Assembly (NCBI GenBank): GCA_013433145.1
Contig: CM024175.1
Coordinates: 6,246,516-6,310,515, forward strand
Source of the DNA: Ascaris suum
Lineage: Eukaryota > Nematoda > Chromadorea > Rhabditida > Ascarididae
DNA: 64,000 nucleotides
Reading direction: 5' to 3'
A program made the translations under genes and the position numbers. Below are positions 1-14,326 of the stretch, piece by piece; within the stretch, counting starts at the first letter, position 1; the number at the start of each line of letters is the position of its first letter. The notes below the pieces were generated by a model that was given only the letters and a program-made list of their open reading frames with translations, was not told the DNA's origin and did not search any database.

Positions 1-817
1 TAATTATCGTTTTGGAATTAAGAGTTAATGTTGATTGCCTTCGTCGTCCAAAGAAAACGAACTTCGGCAAATTTAAGACGGAAAGAAGAGGCGAGGTGAC
101 AAGTTTAATAAAGCTTCAAAAATACTTCGCATTTGATTTAACTGCACCTGAATTGCTCATTGTTCATGTTCAGCTCCCTTTGTTTCTATATCAGTTCTTG
201 TTTTCTTTCTGGGGGAGGGGGTGGAAGGGAATAAAGCGCAAAAACTTATGAGCAACGAACCATTTATCCCTAACGCATCGCCACCATAAGTTACCAGTTA
301 CTCTGTAGTCTAACACAGTATACAGTACACTACAAAGCTAAGATTCATCTTAAAATATTGCAAAAATTCGTACTGAACGAAGCATCTGAATAAAAGCGCT
401 GCTCCTCTGAATTCTTCTGAACTTTATATTACATAACTCCCTGTGGCAAAATATCAGTTATAGCGCGACGGCGGTGGTTGCGTTCGCAAGTTTTTTTGAA
501 AATTATTTGCTCCTCATTGCCTCAAAAATATTTAGAAGTTCAAGAGGAAAAGAGCCCATCTCGTTTCCTTTTCAAAGTGGAGTCTGTTGTGACGTCGTCA
601 CTTGAATTTTTAATGATGTAGTTTTAAACGACATAAAATTAGTCACTTTTTAAGACTTTATTCTTGTCTTTGATAGATGTGCAATTTCTATCAGTTAATT
701 CAATAAGAGGACTTTACTGCCTCGAGAATCGAGTGCTAATTCATGTCTACTTTCATGAACTAATAAGATACACTCAGAATTTCAAATGAAATAAATTAAA
801 AGTTGGAATGAACTTAC

Positions 818-950
818 TCTGCGATTGCAGACCACTCTTATTGTTCGAAACGATGGAATCCTCTGAACCCAACTCTTTTATAGATTCGTCGATAATGAGA
901 CGTTTTAAGGAATTAAGCCTTTGACCACTGAGGCGTCTAACTGATGAACA
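818..950 (-). other. candidate internal exon
   Basis: The open frame CSSVRRLSGQRLNSLKRL, IIDESIKELGSEDSIVS ends at a strong donor (GCAGA|GTAAGTTC). The acceptor (TATCAAACAG) is weak but lies after a CTTTCCCC tract. The RRLS site and Ser-rich tail look like a cytoplasmic regulatory segment; that is only an impression. Confidence 0.22.
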
Positions 951-2865
951 CTGTTTGATACGATCATATGTGAATGGGGAAAGGCATATGAACAAAGATC
1001 AGGTTAACGGTTCGTAGGGCTATCGCGAGAACGGCAGAAATAATGAGATGAAAATGAAAATAGCCTTGAGAATTCATTTTCGAACTAAAATTGGGCCGAA
1101 GATCTTGTTGATGGTCGCAGCGATCCTTTCACTCGATTGTCGCCGTTACCCGTTAACCCGTTTGCTAAATAAATGGGTAATTCATTCAATGTCGCTACGA
1201 GGAAATCAAATCAGCAATAAGATGTCTGTTAATAAGATGGCAGCAATTAGCTGAGATGATAACTAAATTTACTTGCGCAGTTGCACAGTGCTGTTTTGAA
1301 TTAAGTTCTTGGCTCTCTCTCGCTTTACTAAGTGAAGATAGGGCAATTTATATTGATAGTGCAATATTTATTTCTCGTTAAATAGAATAAATTATCTCAG
1401 CATGGTTTCATTTGCAATGTTTCTGAAATTTTTAAGCTTTGCTGTCTTGAAGCATTTCGTGAGAATTGGTCTTCGGTCACAGATAGGTGGCTTTATCTAC
1501 TAGGTGGCCTCAGTTTTCGAAGGAAATAGGCTCAGAGTAAGAGTGAACGCTTGGGGCAATTAACAGATTTGGAATTCCTCATCACTCAAAAAAATTTTTT
1601 GACACGCTCGCTTCACCGTATTCTCAAAATTTCCTTGAGGTTTTTCGGAGTGCATTGTAGTAATGCATTTCAAAGGGTATTTTTGAAGCGTTTAATAGAG
1701 CATTACGATTTGCAACAGGTAGCAACCCTATTGTTCGAAACGTTACTTCTTATTTCATGGAATTTTTGTCTCTATTGTGCGAAACTATACTTCAACAAGA
1801 TCGCTTTTGTTTATAAGGGAAAGCTACAATGAAATATAATGTAGTATCAGGTGACACAAATGTCCACTTTTTCGAGTTTGTTCTAAATGCTAAGCGAAAA
1901 GAGCACTATTAATAAATTTAAAGGCAGCAATAGCATTATAGAACTAGTCATGGCAGGCATCAATGCACAAGTTGCTTTAAATCATATGCTCTGTTGAGTT
2001 CATTAAATTTCAGTGAACACCTCTCGACGATAAATTGCTGCCCCATAGCGATGTTTTATTCAGTCCCCGATATATCGAACAAAGAAGGTCAGCAAACAAC
2101 AAAACGCTCGCGAGATGCCATTTCATCTCGTTATGCTCAACTGGGTTGACGGTCATTGAATGAGTGAACTGTTTGGCTACATATTCTTCAAGAAGCAAAC
2201 AATCGCCTGTTATATTCCATCGTAATTAATGCAGCAATCAATTACTAATCTGTTGTAAACCATACAGTGTGTAATGCTTGTGTTATACGATAAATGTTGT
2301 AAATGTTGTAGAGGGTGCCTCGAAATTTTATAAAACCATACAATGGACACATCGAAAAAATACCCGGCCAAGAGCGTAGAGTGCTTATATGAAACTGCTC
2401 AAAATTTAGTGACAATAATGTTGAAAAGCACATTTTGAAGCATACAATTTATTTCAAAACCAAACGGCACACAGAAATGGCTGTCGAAATATGGTTTGTA
2501 AGGGCTCGTAAATACTCTTTCATTCACAAACTACTGCTGCTGAAATTATCCCAGATTTCACCGTCGACTATAAAAGTCTAATAAGTGAAACAGCTGGATG
2601 AGCTGCTCAAAAAATTGTTCATGTGGACCTTTATATAAAAGTAACGAAATTTGAAGATTTCGAGTCCCTACAGCTCATTTATAATAACGTGTGCGGTATT
2701 TACCGAACAGTATTCGTGTAGGAATGGCTGAATCGTCGGTGCCTTAGCGTCGCAGACGGGATTCCCAGCACGTGTTTTGAGTGAAGTCTCTCTCAGCCGT
2801 AATTTTGGAGAGCTATGAATTACTTCGTCATACAATCCTGAAAGTTGCGTTCATAGAGCAGTAAC

Positions 2866-2945
2866 CAGGTGTGATGGCTTATGCAGAGGGTTGGGTGAAG
2901 GCACATGTTGTTGAGAGCAACATCTTGGATTCGGGTGAGGGGTCT
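2866..2945 (+). mobile_element. tRNA-derived SINE head (degenerate)
   Basis: GATGGCTTATGCAGAGGG resembles a polymerase III A box and TTGGATTCGGGTG a B box. An anticodon-arm-like GTTGTTGAGAGCAAC inverted repeat lies between them. It is too degenerate and lacks an acceptor stem, so it is not a working tRNA gene. It opens a GC-rich block that runs to about 3.27 kb. Confidence 0.42.
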
Positions 2946-3270
2946 ACAACCAATTTCTCTGCTTCCGTTTTGTATAGACCGATAGGAGAGAATGGGCTGA
3001 CCCTGTGGTTGGTCATTTATTTGAGCAGGTGATCGACAAGTGGTAGCGACATTTCAACGGCCCTGACAACTCGGCAGCTACGATTACCTCTGGGGTACAA
3101 AAACAGTTCCCTTGCCGGATAGTGGTGGCGATTTTGTGGTGTCTTTGGGTCCATGCGGCTGTGCACCCCAGCGCGAAGCTGCGACGTCACGCATGGCTCC
3201 TCTCGCAATATGATATGGTCAACACAGCGACTCAATCCTTTCATGTCGCATCTTTCTGCACCGGCTGAAG
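2946..3270 (-). repeat. GC-rich dispersed-repeat candidate with open minus frame
   Basis: On the minus strand a frame of about 75 codons is open (MKGLSRCVDHIILREEPC, VHSRMDPKTPQNRHHYPA, RELFLYPRGNRSCRVVRA). The block directly follows the SINE-like head and is much GC-richer than its flanks. I suspect it is the body of a repeat and not a gene. This is inference from composition and a vague memory of similar peptides in hookworm gene sets. Confidence 0.35.
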
Positions 3271-3371
3271 AATGAAGTGGAATAATTTTAGTACCAATCG
3301 AGAGGCGCCAAAATTATGGGGCATCAGCATTCGCATCCTCACCCGGTTTGTAGCGATGCGCTTAAACCGCA

Positions 3372-3818
3372 ATGTGGATTCAGCTGTACTCTTTTCTATT
3401 AGCGAGGCGAAATGTGGAGGGATGGAGAGGTCGACACGGAGCCAGAGAAGCTCCACAGTAAGCAGTATGTATGTGTGAAAGACGTGCCTATGAATGAATG
3501 CATTTGGCAGGCTTAGGGGGCATAAGCGAAACAATGCAAGTGTTCGGTTCCTGTATCTCAACCCCAGGTGCTCACGTATTTACAAATTTGACATTAGTCG
3601 AAAGGTAAGAAAGATGCAGTATGCGTGAAGCAAAAAATTTTTCGCATACTTACTCAGATCTCGATCAGTATCAATTTCATGAAATTCTGACTGCCTGGAG
3701 ACCGCATATAGTAATCAATTTGCTCACATGTCTTCAGATGCAAAACTTTGAGAGGAAGTCATTCAGAGTTAATTTCGGGAATATTTCAAAGCTCAGTGTC
3801 AATTTCAAGCACCATTGA
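3372..3818 (+). CDS. three-exon small gene, 67 aa, strand uncertain
   Basis: The exons are 3372-3457 (MWIQLYSFLLARRNVEGW, donor GTAAGC), 3568-3604 (CSRIYKFDISRK, between ATCTCAACCCCAG and GTAAGA) and 3738-3818 (after ATGTCTTCAG: MQNFERKSFRVNFGNISK to TGA). Phases agree; introns are 110 and 133 nt. Against it, the minus strand also offers a spliced reading here. In that reading, exon LIEKSTAESTLRFKRIAT ends at a GTGAGG donor and a strong CATTCTTCAG acceptor follows 78 nt later. Both cannot be right. Confidence 0.28.
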
Positions 3819-4705
3819 AAAGCCACATGAGAATAGAGCCAAACTGACAGATAACAAGTCTAAATGGGACAAAAAGTGAGGCGAGAAATAAGACTACAGT
3901 AATGAGTAGAAAGAAATCCATTTCAAAGAGAGTTAGCGCTAAAACAAGATTATTCAAAAGGCGTCGACTATTGTACAGCAATGACTCAATGTAAGTATAA
4001 GCCTTCTCTTAGTGAATCTTTTACAATATTTATTTTTACCTTCGTTTCTGCAAGGAAAAAAATTTGTTGTCTCCACAGACTCAAAAAATTTTAGCGTTAT
4101 TTCCTTTCTACGATTCTTCCAGTATTGGCGAAAAAGAATAAAAATAATATAAAGCAATCTTAGCGATTTCTTTCTGAGAGTCATGTCTGAATATTCATCA
4201 CAAAGGAGCTCTCAATATCTAACGCCAGATTGCTATTGCCACCAAAACTGCCTGTTATTTTTATTTAGCTCTTTATGTCCTAAGAATCAGCGGATAGCTT
4301 CATATTCAACGTCTTCATTTTGGGCGGATGTATGTTACTCGGTTGCTTCAGGTGATTCTCTTCACTTCCACTGAGGAATAAACTACGAACAACCCATTTT
4401 TGCTAAATCAGACAAAAAAAGCACAGAGTGAGGAAAGAACCGGTGATAATATCAACAAAAATGTTTCCATTTTGTATTTGTAGAGTTTTACTTCCTAATT
4501 TGAGTGGATTTACGCTAATCTTTTGTTTAATTTCGAAAGGGTCTTAGCACCACCTTATACTTTTTGCTTAGCTAACACTAAACTACTTTTGAATAAGCGA
4601 AAAAAGCGCAAAAATAATTCCCATCGCACGGAAACGTTGCACTATTACCGTGCAATATTACATGAAAAATTCGCTGTTCTGTTATGCCGACATCATATTT
4701 GTGCT

Positions 4706-4849
4706 TACATATGTGTGTTTGTATCGTCGCTAATCTCAACTCCGGCATTAGTAATCAAAGTAACAACGAATGGCATAGTCATCAGCGAAAAATCACAAAC
4801 CGTAGAGCAATCAACAGTGGAAGCTCACGAGTGGTGGTGGAAAGGGTAA
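4706..4849 (+). other. coding-like ORF tail
   Basis: The end of a 108-codon frame reads SSLISTPALVIKVTTNGI, VISEKSQTVEQSTVEAHE and WWWKG, then TAA within AAAGGG-TAA. A second plus frame is open over the same bases to 4884. The 5' half of the long frame is Lys/Cys-rich and less convincing. No clear acceptor. Confidence 0.15.
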
Positions 4850-6114
4850 ACATCGTCGACAGCGGTTCCATGGTTGCCTTCTAAGTTGCTCTAACATTTA
4901 TTTAAAAGTTGACTGTGTCTATATCAATAGCCGAATCCACTAAGAAACCGGGAAAGTCATAGTGATAAACTCTAATAAATATAATCTACTTTCTCAACAT
5001 CAAACAATCTCCAAGTTTTTTTCCAATGACTACCATCGTTATGAGTTTTCAGTAGTCAGGACTGCATAAAATCATAGTGGAGAATTGTGCGCCATAACTT
5101 ATGAACACCTAGCAACGAGATTATCTCATAAAAATTTCAGGCAGTTGACTCCGATTTCCTGCGTAAGCGCAGGCATCATCAGGTGTTTTGTTTCAGGATA
5201 TTGTAACAAGCAGATAGAGCAGAATAGTGCGTCGCCTTCATTCACATGTTTCCCACTTGCTATGCGCTCTCGCTAAATTGTATTCGGCGTTTTTTATACC
5301 AAAGTCGTTTTTCTCCTTAGTTATATATGTACTTGTACGTGTGCCGGTCAACCCGTCTGATCGGTAATTTCCGCTTGAAGATCACAGTCGCTGGAGAAAT
5401 GAGATTTGAACATTTGATCCATTTTTCACAATATCGAAACGAATTGTAGAAATCTACGTTTGCCGAAAAAAAAACTCGCAACATTTAATGCAAGGTCAAC
5501 CTTCAACTGAAATTGATCCAGCCAAAAAAAGAATGTTTTTTGTGCACTTGTGCAGATGGCAGGATCGCTCAAAATATAAAGCGATATTTTTTTATGATTT
5601 TTTGGTAGCTGAAGCGATTGATCAAGTAGTGGAAGTGCCAGCTGCTCTGATATGCCTTTCCATGCATGTTTCTGAGAGGTAATGTGTAGAAAGTGACATA
5701 TGTGAGTTTCTGGTTAGTGATTTATTCCATGAATTAATCGTTAGGCGGTCGGAATTATTCTTAATTTGTGTGGCAGCCAAATTTGATTATTAAGTAAAAA
5801 TATTTTATCCACGGTCATTGGTTCAATGACCCTGCCAACCGATAAGTTAGCGGATGCTCTAAGATGCTCAGTAGACTGACCGTTCGAAGGCGTCAGATTT
5901 AGGCAATAATTAGCATATATATGCAAATGCGCAACGAAAATATCTCCTTTCCTCTTTACTCCAGCAGTTAAAAACATAACAAAGTGAAATGTTACGGAAC
6001 AGCCCGGTGCCACTCTTCATACTGTTAAGATAGTGAGGGTATTGCTCATTTGTGGCCCTAGACTTATCGGCTCTTAATTTGAAATGTCCTCCTCGTTACA
6101 TTTATTCACTAAGA

Positions 6115-6840
6115 GCGTTATCTTTGCTTAGCGTCATGCAGCAGCAGGTCCGTCCGCTCGAGCGTTGAAATTGTACACCAGCTTTTAAGTGTTCTCCCAT
6201 CAAGTCATCTTTGCCAAGACATGCACTTGTGGCGATTTTGGCCACAGATTCTATCGTTTCCATATAATGCATGAAATTTCCTTTTAATTCGCTATGGAGG
6301 TCTCCGAGAAAATCTTCTTGGATGACTATTGACCGTTATAAAATTCCTCCTAGATGGCTCAACTTTGCTATGGTTTGTTATTCTCTCGCTCTCAACATCT
6401 TGCAGAACCTTAGGAACATGTTGTTTTCAATGGACTTCCTTCACGACCATTTCTAACTGCATCTTGCTCGGTGGCTTCCTTTAATTTCTCCTTCCTATAT
6501 TCCCCACGATTAAAACACTAAATCCCATAGCGATGATGCCACTAACTTCCATAACTTCTCTTCTGCCATGAGGTTCCTTATATTTTTGTCCTTTCTCACT
6601 GCTTTATTGATTATGCTTACAAAGGTGTTATAAACCGCATGTGAGCATTTCAACTGCTCGATGGTCATGTATTGCAGTGAGGGGTTTTACTTGAATTAAT
6701 GGACGCATACAAACTGGTCACTGGGTACTCTTATGTCATCTCGTTCAGGAAGCTGACGTCGGTCGCCGATCTCACAAAACGATAAAGCTAACCCCTGTGA
6801 ATGGTGTTTGGAATTTCATTGATGCTTTTCATTTTGTGGA
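6115..6840 (-). pseudogene. decayed coding relic, possible transposon fragment
   Basis: Read from 6840 downward, several protein-like pieces follow each other in shifting frames. They are RFVRSATDVSFLNEMT, LQYMTIEQLKCSHAVYNT with NKAVRKDKNIRNLMAEEK, then (after a +1 shift at a T run) RGEYRKEKLKEATEQDAV. The last is a 72-codon open piece with VIQEDFLGDLHSELKGNF and ESVAKIATSACLGKDDLM, ending in TAA near 6118. Stops and frame changes separate them. The KEKL-EA pattern recalls linker regions of non-LTR retrotransposons, but no catalytic motif is present, so I do not name a family. Confidence 0.3.
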
Positions 6841-7304
6841 ATGACATCTTCACAAAGCATAAATATTGGCATTCTATAAAAGAAAATAATCTCGACCCAC
6901 ACTCATTCTATAGGTCCTTTATAAAATTGCCGACAGAATGCTCGCCACTCGCAGCGCCACTTGTTTCCTCACGATGAAGTGAACACACCATTTATTAGTG
7001 ATTGATTGCGATTTGCAAACGAAAACCTGGTCTCTGTTCTACTGTTGCAACAGCACTTCCACTGACTCTATGATGTATAATGATTACATTAATATTAATC
7101 GTACTTACCTCGCACCTCCAAACTTCGGTGGCTAGATTAGCGGCCCTGTTTCTCTATGTGGGCAATGTTTCTTTTGTAAAGCGAATGAAATGAAGCTGCG
7201 ATTATAGGGCGTTGTGAACGCGCTTGTTCGACGGGAAGGTTTTAACATGCGTAAACTGCACTTTTTGAGATCAACGTTCCGGCGCATTAAATTGAAAGAA
7301 ATGA

Positions 7305-8446
<1,142 letters not shown>

Positions 8447-9211
8447 AATACGACTTCATTATTGTGGATGTTCTTCAACAAACTCACAATTTACGAAACC
8501 ATTTGGCTTGAGGAGTGAAAGTGCCCTTTAGCGCGCTATCTCATTTGTTTTTTGTGCACAACAAACTTCGCCTCTTGGTTTGTTCTTTTCGGTTTTTTCC
8601 TTATTTCACTTTTTGTGCACTTGAAATAGTGCACTGAAAATTAAACTACTGCATTCAAATTAATCTGAGTTTTGTGCAAATGAAATACCCTTGAAAGAGA
8701 TCTTTCTGTCATGCAAAACGGTTTAATGCTCCCTAGAAAGTGGAATTTTCCACTGAGCAATCCAGACATTGAGACGGACGCTTAGCGTATAGGGACTAGC
8801 AAGCGTCCTGTCTATTGCCTTTTTTTTCGTCGCTCAATGCAGTCAGCATGTCGCTGTCACTTTGTCCGGTGAGTTTTTAACAAGCGCAGCAATGTGCCAG
8901 CCAGGCTGGCACGATAGGCGTGATACACGTTTTAACGTTTCCTTCTCATAAAATAAAATATCGTTTTGCATCCTTCCAAGAGGAGCATTTTGCCTTTTGC
9001 ATATATTCACAATAAGGGAACTCACTGAGCAACTCAACAGCAAAAGGGAATCAGAATCACACAGACTGGCACAACATGTGGTTTTTGAAAGTCCGCCTAC
9101 TAAATCATCCGACTTCATGGGCGTTATAAAAAAATAAAATGATGCATTATATGCAGTCGCTTCCGCAATCGGCCATCTTTGCAGTTACTTTCTCGGCAAC
9201 TACGATTTCAG

Positions 9212-9343
9212 ACTGCATCGAAGCGCCTCCTGAACGAAGTTGATTGTCAGATTTTGCCCGCAGTTTATAGTCAGCGGCTTACAAGGAAGATAGCCCAAGG
9301 GGAAAAAGTTGTGCTGGATGACAACAAAAGGCATAACCTATAA
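9212..9343 (+). CDS. candidate terminal exon, 43 codons
   Basis: A CTACGATTTCAG acceptor ends at 9211. The frame in phase 0 reads TASKRLLNEVDCQILPAV then YSQRLTRKIAQGEKVVL and DDNKRHNL, TAA. The frame is also open for 23 codons upstream, so another acceptor (TTTGCAG at 9183) is possible. The phase does not continue the 8.4 kb gene, which already has a stop. No family is recognised. Confidence 0.25.
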   Translation, partial: TASKRLLNEVDCQILPAVYSQRLTRKIAQGEKVVLDDNKRHNL

Positions 9344-9999
9344 CTGCCGAATTGAGTCATCGTAGCTTTCATGGCTCAAAAGCGGAAACCACTCTATAGA
9401 TAGAAGGGGGATAAAAGTATATATTTAAAAACAACCGCAAATATCTTGTTGTTTTAATGCTTATTTCCGTTATTTATGAGAACGCATGAGGAATGATCAA
9501 GAAAGTTTTAGTGCATTTTTGAGAACTTCTCTGAATGACCATTGTTTCATAGCTATAAAGCTACAGAAATTACTTTTTAGCTGTAATCCTTTGCACATTT
9601 CCACTGCTAACATGGGCATGAAAACTCGAGATTTCCGAAATTAAGCTGAATCCTAGTACTCTTGTTATTCCTTAAAATTATTTCCAAAAGTTCGTCAAAG
9701 CGCCGACAAGATTTGGATCGTTTTTGTACTCATCAGTGATGCACAGCTATTAGTAATGCACAGTTCTATTAGTAAACCCTCATGCTTTTTTGCATCATCA
9801 AATATATCCCACATTTACAGAACTTATAATTGTTATTTACCAATTTACTCTATTATTATTAGTATTATTATTATTCGTTTTTTGCCCAGCAGTTTAGCTG
9901 AGCACATGGTGAATATTGTCCATATACATGCCAACGTATGGTATTATATATTCAACTTATGCAGTATTAACCTATAAGATAAAATACACATTTGGTGCT

Positions 10000-12650
10000 A
10001 AGTTAGAAAAGTAGATCATATCATAGGGTATATATTGAAAAACAACATTAGCGTAAAAAATACTGCAGCATATTGCAGCATAAACGTACTATAGCACAGC
10101 GGAGAACAACCTACTGCAACATAAAAAATTGAAGCAGTTATGAAAACATACCTCAACAGAAAGGAAATAATTTCTTCATTTATTCTCTAACTTTTTTCAT
10201 CGAGGTTACTTGGTGAAATAAGAGTGAATGCTGTGTTTGTATGAATAAAAATAAACGTCGCTAAAGATACGACGGCTAGACAGAAAAAACGAAGATGTTG
10301 ATGGTTTAAGGTGATATCAGCTTGCGCATTTCGCTGATGTGATCATTCGCCCCCGTTATAAGGAGGCACCGTCCTACTCTCCCCCTCATACTTCCCCCAT
10401 TAATTCAACTTTCGTTGCTCATGTACACTTTGTTAAGTACATTGAACGGTTTCGCATTTTGAGACATTTTTTAAAAAATTCGTTGGAAATAGAATATACA
10501 TAGCATAAGTGTAAGTCTTTATTGGGAGCCTCACTCTACACCTCTTCTCCTTCCATATCCCCACCCACACACATGCAATGTCAAATTTTTTAGCATCTGT
10601 TCTAATGTAAGGCCCTAACAAACACTATTCAACGATGCGGCACTGTGAATGCTCATGTGGGAGTACAGCAGGTGAATAAACAAGCCACAAAATCTGTCAC
10701 GATATGAATTCTTGTAATATTGCCCAAGAGTAATGTGGCAAATAATCTTTTGTAAGCAAATAACAATTAACAAATAATGAAAACGTACACAGTAACGCAT
10801 CCATATTCTAGCTGATCCACTAGTGCATAAAATTATTCTGCGCATTAATATTTTCTTTCCGAGTAAATTCGCATATGTTCTCCCCATAATGTTTCACAAA
10901 TGAAATTTCATTCGCATATAATTCTTTGATGAAAAGTGAGCGTAAGATTTATCTCATTTCAAAGAAAGAAGAGCACAATTTCTTGATTACTTTTCAAACG
11001 CATCAACCCACACTTCAATTGCCATTCGATTTTAACGGTACATTGAAGCAACAAATTTTTAAAACAAATGCAAAACACTACCGAGATGACTTCTCTCAAA
11101 TGCGGAAATTATTAAAAATAACCAATAATGATTAGGAAGTTGGAGCGAGAGCAAAATAAAAGTGACTTACAAATTTGATGACAGATTTCAGTGCTAATGA
11201 CTCATATATAACGTGTTGATTCATCGAGAATTGGAGATAGAATGCAGCGTTATGATACACGTTAGAGGTTCCACAAAGTTCTCTTGGTGTTGCGCTTGTA
11301 CATTTCGTGTGCTGATTCTACTGCACAGACCAACAGATAAACACGCAAAGATTATACATTCTTATACATAATTAAGGTAATGTCGTAAAGAGTATGAAAA
11401 GAATAAGAAAAATAAGCGGAAATAAACGGCAATCATCGTTCCCTCTCAAATTGCCTCCCAGGAAAGTGTAAGAAATAAAGAACATGCTATTTTTATAGGA
11501 AAGCAAAGCTAGTTGAAATGTTCTGCAATAAAATTAATGAATAGATTTCAATGTTTATAACTAATGCAATGAGGAAATTATTCTCATGGACAAGTAAGTG
11601 GAACTGAATATGCTAGAGGAATTGTCACATTAGCCACATTTGCATATCATTCGTGTAACAAAACAATATCATAAGTTACCCGGCAATTGTTAAATACACA
11701 AATATACAAAATAATAAATCCATATTTCAACTTGCCTCATCATTTTTACGAATCCTCCACAAAATTTCATTTTTCCATAGCCAAAAAGGCGCTGAAAAAA
11801 ATTCCACTTCCGTAGAATATATGCAAATTTTTTAGTAGTTTTAAACGTCTAGAAACTGCTTTCGAAGCTAACAGTTCAATGTAAAGTATAGCATTGAAAG
11901 CCAACTTCTCGTATATGTTACTATATCCAAAAAAAGTCCGTTACTCTATCGGGAGACATACTTCGTTCCGCAGCTGGCACTATCGGGCAGGCAGATAAAA
12001 GACACACGCAGACACACAGTCAATACGTCGCAATTTGCTTTTGCAGAAGAAATTTGCCAAAATTATTGAAATCGACGAATAACTCACTTTCTTGCTTAAT
12101 TATAGTTTAAGGCTTTATTGCCATAAAACATTAAAGTAACATTAAACGACCAACTATCTCAACACCGGCGAACTAATAGATGAGCAGATATCACCACAAC
12201 AAAAGATCACTCGAGTGATCCGATTTTATTGAGTTTTCGATAATTCTAGAGGAGTATTATTCGACAGATGAAAGAAAAAGCAGATGAGGAGAGTAATATT
12301 CAAAGAGGGGCTTATTCAGAGTCATATGACATATAGATTCGTGGGATATCTGTGTGGTCTAAGAGATGGAGGAATATAAGATAAAACTCCAGCTTGCAAT
12401 ACGTTGAAAAGTTTTTAAAATATATTCAAACATCAACATGCAATGAAACCATCGATGTGAGACAACGAAAATGAATTATGCAAAAAAAAAAAACCTAAAT
12501 GCATGTTTAATCTTTCAGAGAGATAATGAAGAATTACGTGACTTAGAGAGCCTGATTTCATTCTAATGCTTCCCTTATTAAAATATTCCAAAAGAACACT
12601 GACTCAGTTTCTTTTAGAAGAGGACACATAAACGACCTACTCAGAAATAT
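10000..12650. other. AT-rich DNA, no supported gene
   Basis: Only short chance ORFs. A possible start exon at 11393-11468 (MKRIRKISGNKRQSSFPL before a GTAAGA site) has no partner in phase. Confidence 0.5.
12205..12220. repeat. 16-bp perfect palindrome
   Basis: GATCACTCGAGTGATC reads the same on both strands with no spacer. It could be a site for a dimeric DNA-binding protein. Confidence 0.85.
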
Positions 12651-14300
12651 TTCCAAAGAGTATCAGGTGCTACTGATGTTCAGGTTCTAACTAACAAATG
12701 CGGAAAATTCAAAATTCTGAACTTTTGCAGCTTAAGATGCCTTGCGAAATTGTGTTGAAGTTGCAGTCTGAGTTGCATTGAATCTACATTCATTAGCATA
12801 TTACAGTGAGGTAACCCGCCATCTAAATTTTTGTGGCTGAGAGGGGAGAGGGAGGGAGGAGGAATGTGGAAAAAACAGGAGGGGAAAGTAACGGAGAGGA
12901 AGAGATGGGGCAGGGGGAGCACTAGCAACTTTGTCGCCTTGTTCATGTGCTTAGCACCACCATCGATGCAACTTTATTGATGCGCTAGTCGAATGCGAAT
13001 TTCAGCTGTCACAAAGCTATCCAGCCACTGTGCGTCGAATATTTGTTTCTTTGTTGGCCGTGCGGCTTTGATTGTCTTTTGAACCCTGTCACCTCCTTCT
13101 TCCTGTCGCTTTCACATTAACACAGTTCCATAAACACTAATCACAACGTTGCAACCTTTCACTTTTGAAATTCCCGAAAGATCTTCTAGCAGCAAGTTCG
13201 ACACACTAGCAGAATCGGATAATTGCTCTCAAACTGATAATAGCGACCAAATGCGGATGAAACAAAAAACAACGTTAATATTGCACTTTTTTGATATGTC
13301 AATATAACACGTTTCTTCATTATCCACCACGCTGCAGGCAAGCACATAACAGAAGAATGTGTTAAAACCGCTCTTTGTTTCGCCTAATACCTACTAGAGG
13401 TGTTAATACCTTCTTCGAGCGAATCGAGTTGCAAAGAAATTCTTTATCGTACTAAGCAACATTTCTAAAGCATTTTCTTTATATCATTCTAAGGCGTTCA
13501 AAGTTGTTCCTTCATTTATGACCGCACGCTCTGATGTGCAATGTCTTTGACACGAGGAGAAGAGAATATGATTTTTCTTTTTTAAAAGAGAGCTGTTAAA
13601 CCTTAGCAGAAAATTAACGAATTCATTTTGTTTTCAGTTGGTGAACGGTGCCGTCACCAACTAAATCATAGAGCAGCAGTAATTTTGGTACTCAAAAAAG
13701 ATAACCTGCAAAGTGCCAGCTGTAAAAATGGCCGACAGCAGCCCTAAAGTAAACGCCTGTCAAAATGAATATGAGCCACACCATAGAATCCGTATCTTTT
13801 TTTCATCAAATGCATTCATATATTAGAATCCGTATTTCATCACTTTACTCTGATATCCTCACAGAACTTATTGAATTTTACTCAACAATTCACTAATGCA
13901 GAAGTTGGAGAGATTTGTAGGCATTTTGAATGCCGAAGTGATGTACGGATAAAATGTTGAGGTGAAGATGTTAGAAGCTGCTTGAAGGCAGACTTTATTT
14001 TAACTTGAAGAAAAATGCTTCTCGATGAAGAGATGAAATATTATTAGAATAGACGTAGTTGCCAATAAAAATAACATTCGATCATCATGTAGAAGAAGCA
14101 AAATATTCACAGAAATTCAACACGCACAATGTGAGTCAAACAGCTATGAATAGCCTTCGGCTAGCGTGCACAGACAGCCTTGCAAACTCTGCATCTTTGA
14201 CACTCTTGTGACTCGCAAAATTCACCTCGCTTTGAAGCCATTTCGGCAATGCGCACGTTAGCGATCCGTTGAAGTGCGCTCCGCTGTCAACTTTGCTTTA
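12651..14300. other. no supported gene; polypurine tract at 12841-12920
   Basis: Contains the hairpin at 13637 and a GGGAGAGGGAGG-type tract. The minus ORF over that tract (PHLFLSVTFPSCFFHIPP) is compositional. Confidence 0.5.
13637..13661. repeat. short hairpin after a TTTTCAG
   Basis: GTTGGTGAACGG and CCGTCACCAAC pair with one bulged base, directly after a TTTTCAG acceptor-like site. No convincing exon follows (the frame stops within a few codons). Confidence 0.5.
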
Positions 14301-14326
14301 CCTTTGCTTATTGTTATCCCAGGTAG

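Noticed and set aside
2500..2700. Mariner-type transposase fragment
   Set aside because: Some words looked suggestive, but no frame is open and no DD(E/D) motif could be read.
6271..6456. Plus-strand 61-codon ORF
   Set aside because: Shadow of the minus-strand coding relic, which reads more like protein.
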